Source: Tsuneonella sp. CC-YZS046
GTDB taxonomy: Bacteria; Pseudomonadota; Alphaproteobacteria; Sphingomonadales; Sphingomonadaceae
Reading direction: 5' to 3'
Assembly: GCF_035581365.1 (NCBI RefSeq)
Contig: NZ_CP141590.1
Coordinates: forward strand, 2,042,001-2,106,000
Length of the DNA: 64,000 bases
Shown: one piece after another, positions 54,099 to 62,904 of the stretch
Layout of the letters: the number at the start of each line of letters is the position of its first letter
Numbering within the stretch: position 1 is the stretch's first letter
Translations under genes and position numbers: made by a program
Notes under the pieces: generated by a model
What the model saw: only the letters and a program-made list of their open reading frames with translations
Databases searched by the model: none
What the model was told of the DNA's origin: nothing

Positions 54099-55136
54099 TC
54101 AATCCAGCAGCGTAACCTCGGTGGCCCGTGTTCCGCTGAACGGATTGCGGCCATGGCCGGTCAGCAAATTATCCAGAATCATAATGTCGCCATCATGCCA
54201 CGGCCATGAATAGGTAAATCTGTCGACAAGTTGCTGGAACTGCGCATCCTCTTCGGGCGGCAATTCGCCGCCATCGCCAAGATAGGCGCCGGACGGAAAT
54301 TTCTGCTGCTGCCGCAACTCGGCGGCCTGGCCCGTATTGTCGTAAGATCCGCGATAGAAATGCGCGATATGCACCCCGCCGCGATAGACTCGCTCATTTG
54401 TGCCCGGATGGGTCACGAAGGCATCTTCCAGATTGAATACGGTCAGGCTGCCGTCCTCGTGCCAATGCGGGCGCATATGGCGGCGGGCGCAGATCTCCTC
54501 CACTTCCTTTTCCGACTCCGTGTAAAAGGCGAAATCCCAACCGCGCTTGTCCATCAGGCGCGTCTCCTGCGTGCTGCCCGTCTTCGCGGCGAAATTGCGG
54601 ACATTCTCGATCCCCAGCTTTTCCAGCTTGCCGCGGATGGATGCCGGCATCTCGCTCGTGACCTTGCGCATATCGGCGATGATCGTTTCGCCCCCTTCCT
54701 CCGCCACCTTCTTCGCAAAGAAAGCGATCCGGCGGGGATAGTCCCGCAGATAGAACATTTCCTGATGGATCGGGATGCGCTGGTCGCCGGTGCGCTGCGT
54801 GGCTTCATACACGCCATTGGCGACCGCCCGGCGCGCGGCCGCACCGCCCTGATAGCCGCCGGTATAGGGCGGGAAACAGGCGCCGACCTGCCCGAAATCC
54901 TCGGACGTCACGACCGGAAACCCGCGCAGCACCACGCCCCCGTGACGGGCGATCAGCTCGTCGAGCCGGTGGCGATGCCCGTTCACCCAGGCCACCGCAT
55001 CCTCCAGCGTGGCGAAGGCGCCTTCCTTCGCTTCGACGAAAAGCGGCGGCTGCCCTTCCCCGAGAGTCCAGCATGTCACGCGATCGTCGGGAAGATCGCC
55101 TGTCACGGATTGCATCGCTGCGTCTGCCAGCGTCAT
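54099..55136 (-). CDS. TauD/TfdA-family dioxygenase, 345 aa
   Basis: Fe(II)/2-oxoglutarate-type fold. Metal ligands are His and Glu of IPIHQEMFY and the distal His in LLTGHGRNPF; the 2-oxoglutarate Arg is in GTRATEV. Such enzymes hydroxylate small carboxylates. It begins four bases after the class II aldolase gene and both are transcribed left, away from the fusion regulator. Confidence 0.88.
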   Translation of the reverse strand: MTLADAAMQSVTGDLPDDRVTCWTLGEGQPPLFVEAKEGAFATLEDAVAWVNGHRHRLDELIARHGGVVLRGFPVVTSEDFGQVGACFPPYTGGYQGGAAARRAVANGVYEATQRTGDQRIPIHQEMFYLRDYPRRIAFFAKKVAEEGGETIIADMRKVTSEMPASIRGKLEKLGIENVRNFAAKTGSTQETRLMDKRGWDFAFYTESEKEVEEICARRHMRPHWHEDGSLTVFNLEDAFVTHPGTNERVYRGGVHIAHFYRGSYDNTGQAAELRQQQKFPSGAYLGDGGELPPEEDAQFQQLVDRFTYSWPWHDGDIMILDNLLTGHGRNPFSGTRATEVTLLD

Positions 55137-55140
55137 GTGC

Positions 55141-55938
55141 TTACTCCTTGTAGGACGGATCGATCCGATCCATGCGGCGCAACAGCGCTTTCCATTGCAG
55201 GTCGCCGCCCACCAGCCCCGGATTGGCGATGGCGATGTTGCGAGTGTTCTCCAGCGCCGCGCCCGACATCGCCAGGCCGTTGTCCAGCCCGCCCGCGAGA
55301 GCCGCCACCTGTATCTTGCAGGCCATTTCCAACCGGTAGAGATAGAGGAACGCCTCTCCGCAAGTGCGCCCGCATGCCAGCAACCCGTGGTTACGCAGAA
55401 TCAGCAAGTTGCCGCTGCCGAGATTGGCGACCAGCCGTTCCCGCTCCTCGAAGTTGAGCGCGACGCCTTCGTAATCGTGGTAGCCCACTACCCGTTCGAC
55501 CAGCGCGGCATGCTGCGACAGCGGCAGCAGCCCGCATTTCATTCCCGACACGCCGGTTCCGGCCGCGCTGTGCGTGTGGATCACCACATGCGCATCCTCC
55601 CGCGCGCGGTGAACCGCTCCATGAATGGTATAGCCGGTGGGGTTGAGGCCGAGTTCCACATCCGGCTTGAGCACGACATCGCCGTCGATCGTGATCTTGT
55701 AGAGATTGGACGCCGTCACCTCGTCATAGGTGAGGCCATAAGCGTTAATCAGGATATGGCCCGATCCGTCCGGCACGCGCATGGTGATGTGGTTGGCGAT
55801 CAGGTCGGTCATGCCGAAATGATGCAGAATGCGATAAAGCGCGGCGAGTTCGACGCGCGCCGCCCATTCTTCCTCGCTCACACGCTCGCGCATCGATGCC
55901 GGGCGATGCGCCGCAAGGATGTTGTGAGGCTGAGACAT
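55141..55938 (-). CDS. Class II aldolase/adducin-domain protein, 265 aa
   Basis: Zn-dependent aldolase fold. TDLIANHITMRVP, HVVIHTHSAAGTGVSG with zinc histidines, and ILRNHGLLACG are family motifs. It could be an aldolase, epimerase or decarboxylase; substrate unclear. ATG 55938 gives the usual N-terminus. Forms an operon with the TauD-type dioxygenase, suggesting a short catabolic route for a carboxylate. Confidence 0.85.
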   Translation of the reverse strand: MSQPHNILAAHRPASMRERVSEEEWAARVELAALYRILHHFGMTDLIANHITMRVPDGSGHILINAYGLTYDEVTASNLYKITIDGDVVLKPDVELGLNPTGYTIHGAVHRAREDAHVVIHTHSAAGTGVSGMKCGLLPLSQHAALVERVVGYHDYEGVALNFEERERLVANLGSGNLLILRNHGLLACGRTCGEAFLYLYRLEMACKIQVAALAGGLDNGLAMSGAALENTRNIAIANPGLVGGDLQWKALLRRMDRIDPSYKE

Positions 55939-56087
55939 TGCTCCGCTCCTCTGCCCGATCTGCCTGTTGTTCTTGTATGCCCAGTTTAGCGCACGCGCCG
56001 CCGATCCTGTCAATCGTCACTTTCGGATGAAAGAGGCAGGGAATTTCAAGCCGATGGAATCTCGGATTTCCGCGGTTTTCCGCCCGT

Positions 56088-56104
56088 GTTGCAAAATGTG
56101 CAAC
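56088..56104. promoter_or_regulatory. Palindrome with LysR-type T-N11-A core
   Basis: GTTGCA-aaatg-TGCAAC is a perfect 6-bp inverted repeat in the divergent region, about 150 bp upstream of the aldolase start and 210 bp before the regulator. Its inner TGCAAAATGTGCA fits T-N11-A, the LysR box. A good candidate site for the fusion regulator at 56314. Confidence 0.55.
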
Positions 56105-56107
56105 GCG

Positions 56108-56222
56108 GCGTGAGGTTTTCACGCTTGTGAGAAGAGTGCGCTCAGGGCAACGCGAAACTGCCTTTACAGGCATCCTCTCCCAAAACTTCCAGGCCCGGCC
56201 ATCTGGCTGGGCCTTCTTTTTT
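56108..56222 (+). ncRNA. Candidate small RNA or leader ending at an intrinsic terminator
   Basis: A hairpin GCGTGA-ggttt-TCACGC (56108-56124) is followed by an unpaired pyrimidine-rich stretch with CCTCTCCC, an anti-Shine-Dalgarno-like motif, and a strong terminator at 56191-56222. It lies upstream of the plus-strand regulator and outside any gene. Either an sRNA or an attenuated leader of the regulator mRNA. The promoter is not identified. Confidence 0.35.
56191..56222 (+). terminator. Plus-strand intrinsic terminator upstream of the fusion regulator
   Basis: AGGCCCGGCC-ATCT-GGCTGGGCCT is a 10-bp stem with one G-T pair followed by TCTTTTTT. No plus-strand gene lies just before it, so the terminated transcript is either a small RNA or a leader. 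Confidence 0.85.
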
Positions 56223-56313
56223 CCGCAATCCGAACAAGGCCTTTCGGGCGCGGCCAGCCCATCCGGGACAGCTTGTTGTTGAATTGGGCGGCGCTCCCTC
56301 TTAGCCAGAATGC

Positions 56314-57366
56314 ATGCTCGATCTCAACGACTGCCGTTATTTTGCCGAGATAGCGGATTGTGGAGGTCTGGCGGCGGCGGCCCGCAAGATAGGCATCCAG
56401 AAGTCGACGCTGTCCCGGCGGATCGCCGCGCTCGAGGCGGAGCTGGGCGTCACCCTGCTGGAACGCGGCCCCCGTCATTTCCGCCTGACCAAGACGGGGC
56501 AGCAGTTCTACACCCGCTGCGCCGGGATCGTCCGCAATGCGGAACTGGCCGAGCAGGCGGCAAGAAGCCAGGGGGCCGCCCGCGCCGTCCAGCCGGAACC
56601 GCTCGCGGATGCAGCCGGCGCGGAGATTGCCGGGGAGAATGCCGCGCCTCTTGCAGCGCTGGACAGCCTCGTCCGGCGGCAGGACATCGTGCAATCCTAT
56701 ATCCTGCAGAACATCCGCAAGAAGACGTTCTCGTCCGGCGACAAGCTGCCCGCCGAGCGGGATCTGTCGGCCTCGCTGGGCGTTGCCAGGCAGACCGTGA
56801 GGGAAGCCATCCGAAGCCTCGAAATGTCCGGAGTCCTGCGGCTGGAGCGAGGCGCGCGGGGCGGAGCCTTCATCCGGGAGATCGGCTCGGATGGAATCGC
56901 CTATGCCATCCGCAACATGCTGATCCTTGGCCGCCTGCCGCTGCATGACCTGCTCGAGCTGCGCGCATCGATATTCGGGCAGGCTGTCCGGCTTGCGGCC
57001 GAACGCGGGAGCGAAGAGGATTTCCTGCAGCTGGACCGGAACGTCCAGCAGCTCGAACACATACGGCGGACTCGCGAGCAGGTGGCCACGGTCCGGGCGT
57101 CCACGGAGTTCTACAGGATCTCCGCGCGGGCATCCGGCAACCGGCTCCTCGCCGTGCTGGTCGACGCAATGGCGGACATCATCGAGGAAATGCTGACCCA
57201 GATGCAGACCTGGCCTTTCGCGAGGGAAGGCGAAATCGCCCGCCGCGATGCGGTCGCGGCGATGAGAGCGGGCGACGGGAAAGCCGCCGAAGCGATCATT
57301 CGCGCGCATTGCGAGGAAACCAATCGCGTCCTTTTCGACTTCGCGACAAACACCCAGGCGATTTGA
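56314..57366 (+). CDS. LysR-HTH / GntR-FCD fusion transcriptional regulator, 350 aa
   Basis: Residues 1-75 are a LysR-type winged HTH (CRYFAEIADCGGLAAAARKIGIQKSTLSRRIAALEAEL is split here: CRYFAEIADCGG and KSTLSRRIAALEAEL). After a linker, residues about 118-190 form a FadR/GntR HTH (DKLPAERDLSASLGVARQTV, then REAIRSLEMSGVL) and 200-345 an FCD ligand domain (LLELRASIFGQAV). Two DNA-binding domains of different families on one effector domain is unusual. Divergent from the aldolase-dioxygenase operon and upstream of a TonB receptor. Confidence 0.85.
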   Translation: MLDLNDCRYFAEIADCGGLAAAARKIGIQKSTLSRRIAALEAELGVTLLERGPRHFRLTKTGQQFYTRCAGIVRNAELAEQAARSQGAARAVQPEPLADAAGAEIAGENAAPLAALDSLVRRQDIVQSYILQNIRKKTFSSGDKLPAERDLSASLGVARQTVREAIRSLEMSGVLRLERGARGGAFIREIGSDGIAYAIRNMLILGRLPLHDLLELRASIFGQAVRLAAERGSEEDFLQLDRNVQQLEHIRRTREQVATVRASTEFYRISARASGNRLLAVLVDAMADIIEEMLTQMQTWPFAREGEIARRDAVAAMRAGDGKAAEAIIRAHCEETNRVLFDFATNTQAI

Positions 57367-57530
57367 GCAGGGATTGCGGGCATGGGCCTGTGGCATCCTC
57401 GCCACAGGGCGGGGAAACCCGTTGTGAAAGCCATTACACCGCTTGACCGGCTCGCTGGCCAACCATAAAAATGGTCGCACCAATGAGGCATCAAATGCAA
57501 CGATGCCGGGCGTCATCAGGGAGGGATTGA

Positions 57531-59990
57531 ATGGTTTTATCGGCAAAGGCAGGATTCCGTCACAGCGCGGCTCTGCTCGCGATCGCGGGTTCCGCCGCGT
57601 TCACGGCGGCCCATGCCCAGGAAGCGGGCGGCGCATCCGGCAATGAAATCGTCGTCACCGCCAACAAGCGCGAACAGAACCTCAACGATGTGGGCCTGAC
57701 CATTACGGCCATCAGCGGCGAAGCGCTCAAGGATCGCAAGATCACTTCGCTGGAAGACATCGCCTCGATCGTTCCGGGCCTCGCCTTCTCGTCCAGCACC
57801 ACCAACACCCCGATCTTCACGCTGCGCGGGATCGGCTTCCAGGAAAGCTCCCTGGGCGTCTACCCGGCCGTCAGCGTCTATCTCGACCAGACGCCCCTGC
57901 CCTTCCCGATCCTCGCCAGCCATGCCGCTTTCGACCTGGAACGGGTGGAAGTGCTGAAAGGCCCGCAGGGAACCTTGTTCGGCCAGAACTCCACCGGCGG
58001 CGCGATCAACTACATCGCCGCCAAGCCGACCGACACCTGGCAGGCCGGCGGCGACATCAGCTACGGCCGCTTCAACACGATCGAAGGCAATGCCTTCATC
58101 AGCGGTCCGCTCACCGACAGCCTGGGGATGCGCGTCGCCGTCAACGGCCTCAATTCGGATGACTGGCAGAAGAGCATCACGCGCCCCGGCGACACCAACG
58201 GCCACAAATCCTATGTGGCCGGGCGTCTTCTGCTTGAATTCGAGCCGTCCGACAGCATCAAGTTCCAGTTCAACGCGAATGGCTGGATCGACAAGTCGCA
58301 ACCGCAGGCGCAGCAGCTCGTTGGCGTGAATCCGCAGAACCCGATCGACGGCGCGGAAGCGACCGCGCGCATCATTGCGTCCCCGTTCGCGCCGAACAAT
58401 GCGCGGGCGGCGGATTGGACATCCTATGCCGTCGATCCGGGCACCGGCGCGATCCTCACCCCGGAAGCCTTCGGCGGGGCGCCCGGCAATGGCCAGGGCG
58501 GCTATGTTCAGGGCACCGGCCAGCTGGTCAATTTCGATCCGAGGTCGGACCGGCGCTTGTGGCAGCTCGCGCTTCGCGCCGATATCGAGCTTGGCGCAGG
58601 CATCACTCTCACCTCGCTCACATCCTACACCGATTTCGATCAGAAGCAGAATGTGGATCAGGACGGCAATGCGCTCGTCACCTTCGATCTCGACAAGAAC
58701 AATGGCTTCATCGAAACCTTCAACCAGGAACTGCGGCTGGCGAACGACAGCGCATCCCGCCTGCGCTGGCTGGTGGGCGCCAATTACGAAGACAGCACCA
58801 CCTATGAAGACCAGGTGCTGCGCTATTTCGACAATTCGAACTTCGCCCCCGGCCTGAATTGGATCAACGCCAGCGGCGTGACCAACCGCCAGGACATCAA
58901 GAACTATGCGGTCTTCGGCAATCTGGAATTCGATGTCAGCGACCAGCTCACGCTGAAGGGCGCGGCGCGCTACACCAACAGCACCATCGATTCCAGCATC
59001 TGCTCCTACACCACCCCGACCGGGCGGGTCGAAACCCTGTTCGGCGGCGCGGGCATCAATGGCACCTGCTTCACCTTCGCGGCCGACTTCACCAATGGCC
59101 CGCCGATCACGAGCAAGCTCAAGGAAGACAACGTCTCCTGGCGGTTCGGCGTGGACTACAAGGTCAATCCGGACTTCCTGCTCTATGCCAACGTGTCGCG
59201 CGGCTACAAGGCGGGCAGCTTCCCCAGCCTTTCCGTCGCAAGCTATCTGGGCATGCTGCCGGTGACGCAGGAATCGGTGACTGCCTATGAAGGCGGCTTC
59301 AAGGCGACGCTTGCGGACCGCAAGCTGCAGCTCAACGCAGCCGCGTTCTATTACGATTACAAGGACAAGCAGATCCGCGGCAAGCTGCTCGATACGACGT
59401 TCGGCGGGCTCGATGCGCTCATCAACGTGCCTAAATCGCGCATCTACGGTGCCGAAGCGGACATCACCGCCCGCCCGGTCGATGGCCTGACCATCAATGC
59501 CGCGGTGACCTACCTCAATTCCAAGGTGACCGAGAGCCCGGCGGACCCGAAGAACAACAACATCTACGCCAAGGTTGACGATTTCACCGGCGATCCGCTG
59601 CCCTTCACTCCGAAATGGTCGGGCGTGGTCAATGTCGATTATCGTCACCAGATGGAATCGGGCGGCGCGGCCTTCGCCGGCGTGAGCGTGAACGCCCGGT
59701 CGCACTCCGACGCCACGATCGGCGCCAACCGCATTCCGTTCCCCTATTCGGCAACCTCGTTCACCCGCCCCGACATTGTCGACAATGTCTTCAACATCAA
59801 GGGTTACGCCACGGTCGATGCGCGCATCGGCTATGAAGCGGCCGATGGCGCGTGGAAGGTGATGCTGTGGGGCAAGAACATCTTCGACAAATATTACTGG
59901 ACCACGGTCATCCCGTCGAATGACTCGCAGGCGCGCTTTGCCGGCATGCCCGCCACTTACGGCGTGACCTTCGGCTTCAAGTTCAACTGA
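57531..59990 (+). CDS. TonB-dependent outer-membrane receptor, 819 aa
   Basis: Signal peptide (about 1-29), TonB-box-like EIVVTANKREQN, plug domain with LEDIASIVPGLAFSS, RGIGFQ and LFGQNSTGGAINY, then a 22-strand barrel ending YGVTFGFKFN with a terminal aromatic-Asn. Of the sphingomonad carbohydrate/aromatic uptake kind. GGGAGGG precedes ATG 57531. Context suggests uptake of the substrate of the aldolase-dioxygenase operon; this is inference. Confidence 0.93.
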   Translation: MVLSAKAGFRHSAALLAIAGSAAFTAAHAQEAGGASGNEIVVTANKREQNLNDVGLTITAISGEALKDRKITSLEDIASIVPGLAFSSSTTNTPIFTLRGIGFQESSLGVYPAVSVYLDQTPLPFPILASHAAFDLERVEVLKGPQGTLFGQNSTGGAINYIAAKPTDTWQAGGDISYGRFNTIEGNAFISGPLTDSLGMRVAVNGLNSDDWQKSITRPGDTNGHKSYVAGRLLLEFEPSDSIKFQFNANGWIDKSQPQAQQLVGVNPQNPIDGAEATARIIASPFAPNNARAADWTSYAVDPGTGAILTPEAFGGAPGNGQGGYVQGTGQLVNFDPRSDRRLWQLALRADIELGAGITLTSLTSYTDFDQKQNVDQDGNALVTFDLDKNNGFIETFNQELRLANDSASRLRWLVGANYEDSTTYEDQVLRYFDNSNFAPGLNWINASGVTNRQDIKNYAVFGNLEFDVSDQLTLKGAARYTNSTIDSSICSYTTPTGRVETLFGGAGINGTCFTFAADFTNGPPITSKLKEDNVSWRFGVDYKVNPDFLLYANVSRGYKAGSFPSLSVASYLGMLPVTQESVTAYEGGFKATLADRKLQLNAAAFYYDYKDKQIRGKLLDTTFGGLDALINVPKSRIYGAEADITARPVDGLTINAAVTYLNSKVTESPADPKNNNIYAKVDDFTGDPLPFTPKWSGVVNVDYRHQMESGGAAFAGVSVNARSHSDATIGANRIPFPYSATSFTRPDIVDNVFNIKGYATVDARIGYEAADGAWKVMLWGKNIFDKYYWTTVIPSNDSQARFAGMPATYGVTFGFKFN

Positions 59991-60010
59991 AGCCGAAGCA
60001 AGATGCGAAA

Positions 60011-60049
60011 GAAGGGGGCGGCGCGACAGCGTCTGCCCCCTTCGCTCTT
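60011..60049 (+). terminator. Hairpin terminator after the TonB receptor
   Basis: GAAGGGGGC pairs perfectly with GCCCCCTTC across a 15-base loop, followed by a weak T-rich tail (GCTCTTTC). Ends the receptor transcript. Confidence 0.65.
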
Positions 60050-60386
60050 TCTGAAACGATGCCATCCCATTTGTCTCAAAACATGACACCGCGAAGGCCG
60101 AACTGGCAATGAGTGCAAATGAGGCAGATAACCCGACTCAATATGTAAATCAGATTATAAATTACTTTTTTCGAGCACCTTATTTTCTCATTAAACTGAT
60201 TTAATAATTGGGGCGAGGGGCACGGATTTTTCCGTGAAAAATACAGTATGGCATATACGAGTTCCGCCGGTTTGACGGATGCATTACACATCATATTTTA
60301 TAATTGAATTTCATACATTTGGTGCCCTCGCAAGCACTCAGGTTTGAGCGCGCCCCTCTTGAGCATTCGAGAAGGCGGGTAATGGC
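60050..60386. other. AT-rich intergenic region before the glycosyltransferase operon
   Basis: No convincing ORF on either strand. Much of 60140-60320 is strikingly AT-rich against a GC-rich genome, with several A/T runs. AAATCAG (60147-60153) and CTGATTT (60196-60202) are an inverted pair 42 bases apart. It probably holds the promoter and regulatory sites of the glycosyltransferase operon; it may also be a horizontally gained junction. Confidence 0.5.
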
Positions 60387-61754
60387 ATGAACGCACCAGT
60401 CCAACTCCCTGCGGGAAATCTCTCCCATAAGCGGCCCATCTATTTCTCCATCCGGTGGAAATATGCGCTTGCGCTTCTGGCCGCGCTGTTGTGGACCCTG
60501 TTCAGCGTCTCCGTGGCGAGCGCCTGGATGCATGATCTGGGGAAGCTGACGCATCCGATCTTCGCGCTCTGGGCCTTGACCTTCATCGCATTCGTGCCGG
60601 GCTTCATGAACGCCTTCCTGGCAACGTCGCTGCTGCTGGACCGCAGGCCGCCAAGGCGGTTGCCCGAAAGCTATCCCGGCGTCAGTCTCCTGATAGCAGC
60701 CTATAATGAAGAGACCGGCATAGCCGCCACCCTGGAGAGCATTGCGCAGTTGAAATACCAGGGGCCGGTCGAAGCGCTGGTGATCAACGACGGCTCCACC
60801 GACCGGACGGGAGCGCGCGTGCGGGAAGCCATCGCGCGATTGACCCGCGCGCCGAATATCGAGATCCGCCTGCTGGATTTCGAGCATAACCGCGGCAAGG
60901 CGGCCGCGCTCAACAGCGGCCTGGCCGCCTCCCGCCACGGGCTGATCTGCACGATCGACGGTGACAGCCGGCTGCGTTCGGACAGCCTGCGGGAAATCGT
61001 GGAGCGCTATCTTTCCGACCCGCCCGGCACGATGGCGGTGGCCGGCGCCGTGCTGGTCCGCAACAGCCGCGAGAACCTGATAACCCGCGCACAGGAATGG
61101 GACTATTTCCACGGCATCGCCGCCGTGAAGCGGATGCAGAGCATGTATCACGGCACGCTCGTCGCCCAGGGGGCCTTCTCGCTGTATCGCAAGGATGCGC
61201 TCGAGATGGTGGGAAGATGGCCGAACACGGTGGGCGAGGATATCGTGATGACCTGGGCCATGCTGGAGCGCGGCTATCGCGTGGGATATGCGGAAGACGC
61301 CATCGTGTTCACCGATGCCCCCGCCACCTTCCGGCAATTCTACCGTCAGCGAAAGCGCTGGGCGCGCGGCATGGTGGAAGCGCTGGAGCAGCACAAGGGC
61401 CTGCTGTTCAAGCGGCGGCTGACCACGCTATTCATCTGGTGGAACATGCTGTTCCTCCCCCTGGACCTGACCTTCACCTTCATCTTCATCCCGGGGCTTA
61501 TCGCCGCCCTGCTCGGCTATTACTGGATCGCCGGCCCGCTGACCCTGCTGCTGCTGCCGCTGGCCGTCATATGGAACGCGGTGATCTTCTTCATCCAGCG
61601 CAGGATGTTCCGAAACCAGGGCCTCAGGATCAGGCGCAACCTGCTGGGCCTGCTGTTCTACGTGGTGATCTATGCGCTCGTCATGCAGCCCATCTGCCTG
61701 TGGGGCTACCTTTCCGAATTGACCGGCCAGCGCAAGAAATGGGGCACGAAATGA
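60387..61754 (+). CDS. PgaC-like family 2 glycosyltransferase, 455 aa
   Basis: Membrane processive glycosyltransferase of the poly-N-acetylglucosamine/cellulose synthase kind. Two N-terminal helices, then a GT2 domain with SLLIAAYNEE, VINDGSTDRT, TIDGDSRL (DxD), GEDIVMTW and RQRKRWARG (the [Q/R]xxRW motif), then three or four C-terminal helices. Polymerises and exports a sugar polymer. Coupled by ATGA to an outer-membrane protein gene; no pgaB or pgaD is present. Confidence 0.9.
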   Translation: MNAPVQLPAGNLSHKRPIYFSIRWKYALALLAALLWTLFSVSVASAWMHDLGKLTHPIFALWALTFIAFVPGFMNAFLATSLLLDRRPPRRLPESYPGVSLLIAAYNEETGIAATLESIAQLKYQGPVEALVINDGSTDRTGARVREAIARLTRAPNIEIRLLDFEHNRGKAAALNSGLAASRHGLICTIDGDSRLRSDSLREIVERYLSDPPGTMAVAGAVLVRNSRENLITRAQEWDYFHGIAAVKRMQSMYHGTLVAQGAFSLYRKDALEMVGRWPNTVGEDIVMTWAMLERGYRVGYAEDAIVFTDAPATFRQFYRQRKRWARGMVEALEQHKGLLFKRRLTTLFIWWNMLFLPLDLTFTFIFIPGLIAALLGYYWIAGPLTLLLLPLAVIWNAVIFFIQRRMFRNQGLRIRRNLLGLLFYVVIYALVMQPICLWGYLSELTGQRKKWGTK

Positions 61755-62692
61755 TCCGCCGTCTTCGCCATCTGGCAGCGCTGGCATGTGGCATGCTTTC
61801 CGTCAGCCATGCGTCCGCGCAGGAAATCGCGCCGCCGGAACATATCGGCGGCCTGCGCCCCGGCGCGGGCGTCGAAATCTTCGCCAGCGCGGATGCGGAA
61901 GATACCGACGTGCTCAAGGTGATGGGCCGGGCGCTCCTGAACTTCTCGGGGCGCGACAAATTCATGGGTGTCGCCTTCGAGAAAGCCTGGTTCAAGCCGT
62001 TGGGCCAGGAAACGAAGGGCGAGGAACGGGCCTATCTCGACCTCGCCGACACGATCTCCGACAAGTGGCTGTGGCAGGCGCGGATCGGCACCGATGGGCA
62101 TACCGTGCTGGGTTCCGCCAATATCCGCAGCGCGGACTGGAAGCAGAGCTATTTCGTGGAGCGCGAGATCATCGAGACTCCGCAGGGCCTGCGGAAAGGC
62201 ATCTACTACACCTTCCTCGGCGCCAATTTCGACCTGCCGCTGGATGACCGCAACGTGGTGACGGCCATGGCCGGGGTGCAGAAATTCACCGGCAAGAACG
62301 AACGCCTGCATCTGCGCGGCAGCTATATTCACGTGATCGAGCCGGAATGGGGCCTCAGCGCGCAATTGCGGGCGCGCTATTATCATTCCACCGCGCCCAA
62401 CGAATTCGACTACTTCTCGCCGCGCGACTACGTTCAGGTGCTGCCGGTGCTTCAACTCCGTCGCTTCGACGATGCGGGCTGGATGTATCAGGTGGCGGGC
62501 GGGTATGGCGCGCAGCACGCCACCGGGGCAAAGTGGCAGGAGGCCCGCTTCGCCAGCCTCAAGGTCGAAAGCCCGGCAAGGGCGCGCGCCGTGAATGGAT
62601 TCCTCGAAGTCCAATACACCAACAATTCGATCTCCGGCGGCCTGGATTACGATTATGTCATGGGCCGGCTCGGGATTTCCTTCGGCTTCTAG
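61751..62692 (+). CDS. Exported beta-barrel-like protein, 313 aa
   Basis: Signal peptide (about 1-24, ASAQE), then beta-rich sequence with alternating aromatic residues and a final LGISFGF, the terminal-Phe signature of outer-membrane barrels. Coupled to the glycosyltransferase, so it may form the pore for the polymer, in place of PgaA, but it lacks TPR repeats. Family not recognised. Confidence 0.7.
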   Translation: MIRRLRHLAALACGMLSVSHASAQEIAPPEHIGGLRPGAGVEIFASADAEDTDVLKVMGRALLNFSGRDKFMGVAFEKAWFKPLGQETKGEERAYLDLADTISDKWLWQARIGTDGHTVLGSANIRSADWKQSYFVEREIIETPQGLRKGIYYTFLGANFDLPLDDRNVVTAMAGVQKFTGKNERLHLRGSYIHVIEPEWGLSAQLRARYYHSTAPNEFDYFSPRDYVQVLPVLQLRRFDDAGWMYQVAGGYGAQHATGAKWQEARFASLKVESPARARAVNGFLEVQYTNNSISGGLDYDYVMGRLGISFGF

Positions 62693-62904
62693 GGGCAGTA
62701 TCTAGGCGGTCCGAGGCTCTGAATGACATAGAATCATCCGATCCCGAATCTTTTTTGGCATTGCGTTGATTGCTCCTCGCTGCGCCAATAAGATCACAAG
62801 CAGAATCAGACGCAGCACCGCTTCATGCCCGGAAACCGGATCTCCTTTCGGACGGCGTAGGCGGCTGGCTCTGGAAAGCGGACTGCAATCGGCATGGCGG
62901 GAGA

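Noticed and set aside
57537-60089. 850-aa open frame opposite the TonB receptor
   Set aside because: Antisense artefact of third-position GC bias; the sense strand has a signal peptide and barrel signature.
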